Below, one piece after another: positions 60,235 to 64,000 of a stretch of DNA of 64,000 bases. The number at the start of each line of letters is the position of its first letter. Position 1 is the first letter of the stretch. Source of the stretch: Sciurus carolinensis (taxonomy: Eukaryota > Chordata > Mammalia > Rodentia > Sciuridae). The notes under the pieces were generated by a model. That model was not told where the DNA came from and did no database searches. It was given only the letters and a program-made list of their open reading frames with translations. Location: NCBI RefSeq assembly GCF_902686445.1, contig NC_062220.1:112020643-112084642 (forward strand), in the 5' to 3' direction. The position numbers and the translations under genes are program-made.

Positions 60235-62439
60235 AATATTTACAGTAGCAAATATATCAAAGCAACATAAATATAGGAAGGACAATAAATGAATGAATGC
60301 TATACTCAAAGCAAAGTGATATTAGGCAAGTTTTAAAATATCACATTTTAATGACATGGAAGAATGTATAAATACATGGGAGTGTTCTCATTATACAGAA
60401 GTATTACTCTAGACATATATGCAATAAAATGCAGTTTTAAAACAAGTGATACATTTCTTTTGAACTGCATGGATTCGTGATGTAGATGTGAAAATAAAGA
60501 TATATTTTTTAATTTTAAATCAATGCTTAATGAATACAGTGAGATATATACCATATGCACAATACTGAAATGTATCAGATATAAGGCACAAATATTTTAG
60601 AGTCAAATGTCTGAGTCAGTGTGTTTGCCTACCATCTTGAGAATTAATTTTCTGGTTGACTCTAATTTTGGAATATCAGTCACCTAACAGTTTTTTTTTT
60701 TTTTCATATATAAGGATTGAAAGAGATAATGAATTGAAGGAAAAATATCTTTACAAAAGTGAATGGGATGTTAAAAAGTATTAGCTTTCGTCATCATAAT
60801 GTACTATTTTTACTATTATTAATTCGCTTATTTATATTATTGTTACTGCTACTTCTTTACTAATCACTTCCTATTGCTTCCTATACTTTGCAGAAAATAT
60901 AATTAGAAAGTACACATCATATAGGGTCTTTAATACAGGATTCTATTAGAAATGATTTATAAATATGATATTTAGTATAATGTTATGATAATGATTGTGT
61001 CACTATTTATTTAACTACCTGCATGTAACCAGGGTGGATCAATATCGTAGAGATAGAATTAGTAATGGCCTACCAGTTTGTCTGTCAGCTTCAAACCCAC
61101 TTCTATCCACTCTGCTTTGTGTACTTTAGGCAGGGACTCTGCAGACCACATTTCTCTTTTGCTTTGCTTACTGGCTCTTGGCAAGGCTCTGCCAAGAGGC
61201 ATTAGAGGAATCTGGAAAGCTGAGAGGGGCAAGGTCTTGCTCTGTTTTGTTTGCTTTCTGTTCCACTCTGCTTCATTTTCCTAGAAGAATTTCCCCAGTG
61301 AGGCTTCTTCCCCCAAGCAGAGGCTGTTCTGTAGAAGCAGCAGTTGATTACAGTTTGCTGTTCTTCCAACACTTCAGAAAAAGCTTGTTTGAGCTTCCCC
61401 TGGAATCAGCTCCCGAGAGCTCTAGGCCCCAGTTCCACTGTAGTTTCTGCGGCATCCATACCACTTATCGAGGTCCCTCCTCAGAGACCCTCCTGCCAAC
61501 CTGGCTGGGTGGTTTTCCAAGCATTGAAGTTTTAATTACCTCCACCTTTCCCACCACTGTTCCCAAGGCCTTGAATGGAAATATTCTTGCAGTCATAACT
61601 TCACAGTAACTTAATACCCTATTCTTCAGTCTCTAACACACAATTAAAATTCTTTATGTTAAATTTTGTCTGTTAAATAACTGGTATAATTTCTTTCTCT
61701 TGACTAAATCCTGATAGATAAAAAGGGTAAAAATGTGTAAATCTCCTGATGCTTGCCTTGTTAATGTTTTGGTATTGGTCTAACAGTCATTTCCATTGCC
61801 ACTAGTGTACTTTCTGCCTATTCTACATAAATTGGACATAACCTTAACAGAGAATTTTTAATTAAATGTACAACTTACCATAAATTCATTTGATTTCTTC
61901 ATTGAAGGCTACTTTCTAAAAGTATTGGTCATTGATTTCTTTTGCCACTATTTCCATGTCTTTAAAACTTAGTTTTTATATTTTATATATTTTCTTCCTT
62001 TTTTATTTTGAATCTCTTCTAATTCTTAGTTTGAATCTTTCTCTTTTAAGGAGTCTTTAATACTCTTCCATTTCTTCTTCCTTTGGTTTTTGAAAAAAAT
62101 TTGTTTGTTTTCTCTCTAAAATGAAGGGGTCACTCTCTGTTAAACTTAAATCTTTGGTTCCTGTTATCCTGTTTTTATGCTTCTCCATGCAGATTTTAAG
62201 TGACATATCTTTCTTATTTTTTGCTGAATTGTTTTCCCCACAAATCCCTTTCAATCTTGAGATTCATTTTTCCCTACACAGCCTGGTTACTCACTTCTTT
62301 AGTATTAGTATCTGAATCTTGACTCATGTGCTCTTGGCCCCCAACAACTGGGATCCTGCATCCTCACCCTGCTGATGATGATGAAAAGGAGCTCTGCTCT
62401 GACATCCTCACTTTGATCACACCACTACAAAAATCTTCC
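60235..62439. other. Intergenic DNA, no gene proven
   Basis: Mostly AT-rich. 61,060-61,640 is GC-richer and has 143- and 68-codon plus-strand frames, but with phrases such as 'ggcaaggctctgccaagaggcattagaggaatctgg' it looks like an ancient interspersed repeat (family not settled). A minus-strand Lys/Glu-rich frame at 62,254-62,057 might be an old LINE ORF1 scrap. Confidence 0.4.
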
Positions 62440-62790
62440 TTCATTCAAAATATACTTATTAAGTACATATATTATGCCATATATGGTTCTTAGCACTAAA
62501 GATAGTAGTAAATAGACAATGAACATACAATGCACCCATGTATTTCAGACAGAGATACAGAAAGACTGAATATTATTTTTTGGGAATAAGTGTTTTGGTC
62601 ACGTAACTGTTATATTTACTGATAAATGAGGATCAGTGATTTGGGAGTAGACTGATCAGAGGCAGTCTATCCATGGAAGTGCCAACTAAATTCATGGGGA
62701 ACAAGCAGACAAGGTAGAGGAAATACTAAGTTCAAAAGCAAGATGACTAGGATGTTTGAAGAAAATTAAGAAATGGACAAAACATCAAAA
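62440..62790 (-). mobile_element. L2 LINE fragment
   Basis: 'tcattcaaaatatacttattaagtacatatattatgccatatatggttcttagcactaaagatag' is the reverse L2 terminus, followed by diverged purine-rich reverse L2 sequence ('ggtagaggaaatactaagttcaaaag'). Confidence 0.7.
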
Positions 62791-62939
62791 TATTTAATTG
62801 AGAAGTTCTCAAATATTTGGTCACAGATCTTCTTATACTCTTAAAAGAAATGAGGACCCTAAATAGCTTTTATTTTTATGGGTTATATCTATTGATAAAT
62901 ACATATGTATTGATTTAGGCATATCTATTGATATATACA

Positions 62940-62977
62940 TATGCACACACGTGTACATATATATACACATATATATT
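62940..62977. repeat. Alternating purine-pyrimidine stretch
   Basis: Mixed AT, CA and GT dinucleotides (acatatgcacacacgtgtac...). Simple-sequence DNA. Confidence 0.85.
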
Positions 62978-63119
62978 AGAAATTAAAACTGACAAAATAC
63001 TAATCTGTTAAATTATTTCAAATAACAACATTAATGTATTATATGGGAACATAAATCAAAACTTACATGAAAAATAGCCACATTCTCCAAAATAAAAATA
63101 AGAAATGAGAAGACTATTA

Positions 63120-63484
63120 GTGTGGTGTAAAAGTGTCCCCTTCAAAATTTCTGTGTTGTCAATGTGGTAGTAATAAGAACTGGGACCTTGAGGAGGGCAT
63201 TCTGCCAGAAGTATTGCCTCCTCTTAAATGGAATTAGATGCCATTTAAGGAATCTTAATAGAGGGATTTCTTCCCCTTTTACGCTTACACCATGTGAAGA
63301 CATGGAGTCCTCCTGTCTATGGAACTTGGCATTTAAACCATAGAGCAACCCTTACCAGACAACTCAACCTGCTATCCCCTTGGATTGTTCTTCTCAGCCT
63401 CCAGAACTATAAAAAAAATAAATTTCTGATCTTCATAAATTACCCAGTCTCAGGTACTGTGTCACAGCAGCACAAATAGAAAAG
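63120..63484 (+). mobile_element. MLT1-type LTR
   Basis: Forward MLT1 order: 'aagtgtccccttcaaaatttctgtgttg', 'taataagaactgggaccttgagg', 'acaccatgtgaagacatgg', 'tctcagcctccagaactat', 'aataaatttctgatcttcataaattacccagtctcagg', 'tcacagcagcac'. The AATAAA-type signal lies at 63,416-63,422. Confidence 0.85.
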
Positions 63485-64000
63485 TGTGTTTATTTATTTT
63501 TCAAATCTGTAATTTCTGCTGAAAGGGAAGACAGCTGTGTTCTCAATCTCAAATGTCCTTCTACATCCAGTCTCTTGCAATATAATGTTTATTAGAAGTA
63601 TATGAAGAAAATCTGGGTTCTTTCAGATATATAGTTGGAAAAGAGGAAGATTTTAATAGATTTCAGATAATTGAGGACATTCTTCTTTGTTACTTTACCC
63701 GAACTCAATAAATGTAGTACCTTACAGTGGTGGTATCAGTTGTAATGTGGAATCTCCATCAGAACAATTGACTTTTTCTATTCTCTTATATTAAAATCCA
63801 CAGGTTTGTCATTTAGTTTGAATGGATAATTTTTCTAAGTCTGATATATAATAGCTTGCATTAGTCATTGAGAAAATACTTATTCATTGAGTTTTTCCAC
63901 TTGTTCCCACATTCATTAATAACAACACAAATTTCATCAGCAAAGTCTTTAATTGAACCCTGTAATTCTCTTAATACAGATTTTCAAAATTTTTATTTTC
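63485..64000. other. AT-rich DNA to window end, no gene seen
   Basis: No repeat or gene recognised. Confidence 0.45.

Noticed and set aside
61178..61609. 143-codon plus-strand frame, with a second overlapping frame
   Set aside because: Sits in a GC-richer ancient-repeat-like block; no domain, and overlapping open frames suggest composition rather than coding.
1..64000. CRISPR array, operon, prophage or other prokaryotic system
   Set aside because: SINEs, LINEs, MaLR LTRs and low CpG show mammalian DNA; repeats here are transposons and microsatellites.

Overview
This is mammalian genomic DNA, almost certainly from a squirrel-family rodent (Sciuridae: ground squirrel, marmot or tree squirrel). 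The best evidence is three SINEs (about 13.55, 17.09 and 22.20 kb). Read on the minus strand, each is a B1/Alu-like 7SL-derived half joined to an ID-like tRNA-derived half, the B1-dID type known from squirrels and related rodents. Separate ID-type SINEs, rodent-style L1 3' ends and a CpG-rich class II (IAP-like) LTR fit this. The window is AT-rich and CpG-poor apart from that LTR. I found no host protein-coding exon that I can defend and no host RNA gene. It reads as a gene desert or a very long intron, built from layered retrotransposon fossils and single-copy AT-rich DNA.

Layout. 0-1.1 kb: 5' end of a minus-strand L1 (5'UTR and start of ORF1) cut by the window edge. 1.1-5.3 kb: single-copy DNA, a MaLR LTR and an L2 piece. 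5.3-7.35 kb: an ID SINE, a plus-strand L1 3' half, and a 175-bp inverted duplication, one copy of which interrupts the L1. 7.35-13 kb: single-copy DNA, L2 fragments (one split by a MaLR LTR), ancient MLT-type LTRs. 13-24 kb: three B1-dID SINEs, MIR, old L1M pieces on both strands. 25.7-26.5 kb: a minus-strand class II solo LTR with a perfect 6-bp target duplication. 28.7-33.4 kb: two L1 insertions with inverted 5' parts (twin priming), one with a perfect 15-bp target duplication. 35-42 kb: two MaLR LTRs, MIR, L2, MLT1, microsatellites. 42.8-49.9 kb: a young-looking ID SINE with a 10-bp target duplication, an unidentified block, a MER5A-like DNA transposon, L2 and L1M pieces, and a near-perfect hairpin in single-copy DNA. 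50-53.8 kb: the longest repeat-poor stretch, with a locally GC-richer block near 51 kb. 54.5-56.6 kb: a MaLR element with both LTRs and internal sequence, minus strand. 57-60.2 kb: L1M pieces with a 53-bp tandem duplication and a nested LTR, then MLT1. 60.2-64 kb: single-copy DNA, L2, MLT1.

There is no gene network to describe. The biology here is the history of transposition: very old layers (L2, MIR, MER5A, MLT1, L1M), middle layers (MaLR LTRs) and younger insertions (B1-dID and ID SINEs, the two twin-primed L1s, the class II LTR). I do not see a previously undescribed biological system. The most informative local events are the inverted templated-looking duplication at 5.46/6.56 kb, the intact-boundary solo LTR and the twin-primed L1s. 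Family names are from recognition of consensus-like sequence without database searches, so subfamily labels are provisional and boundaries of ancient elements are approximate (tens of bases).
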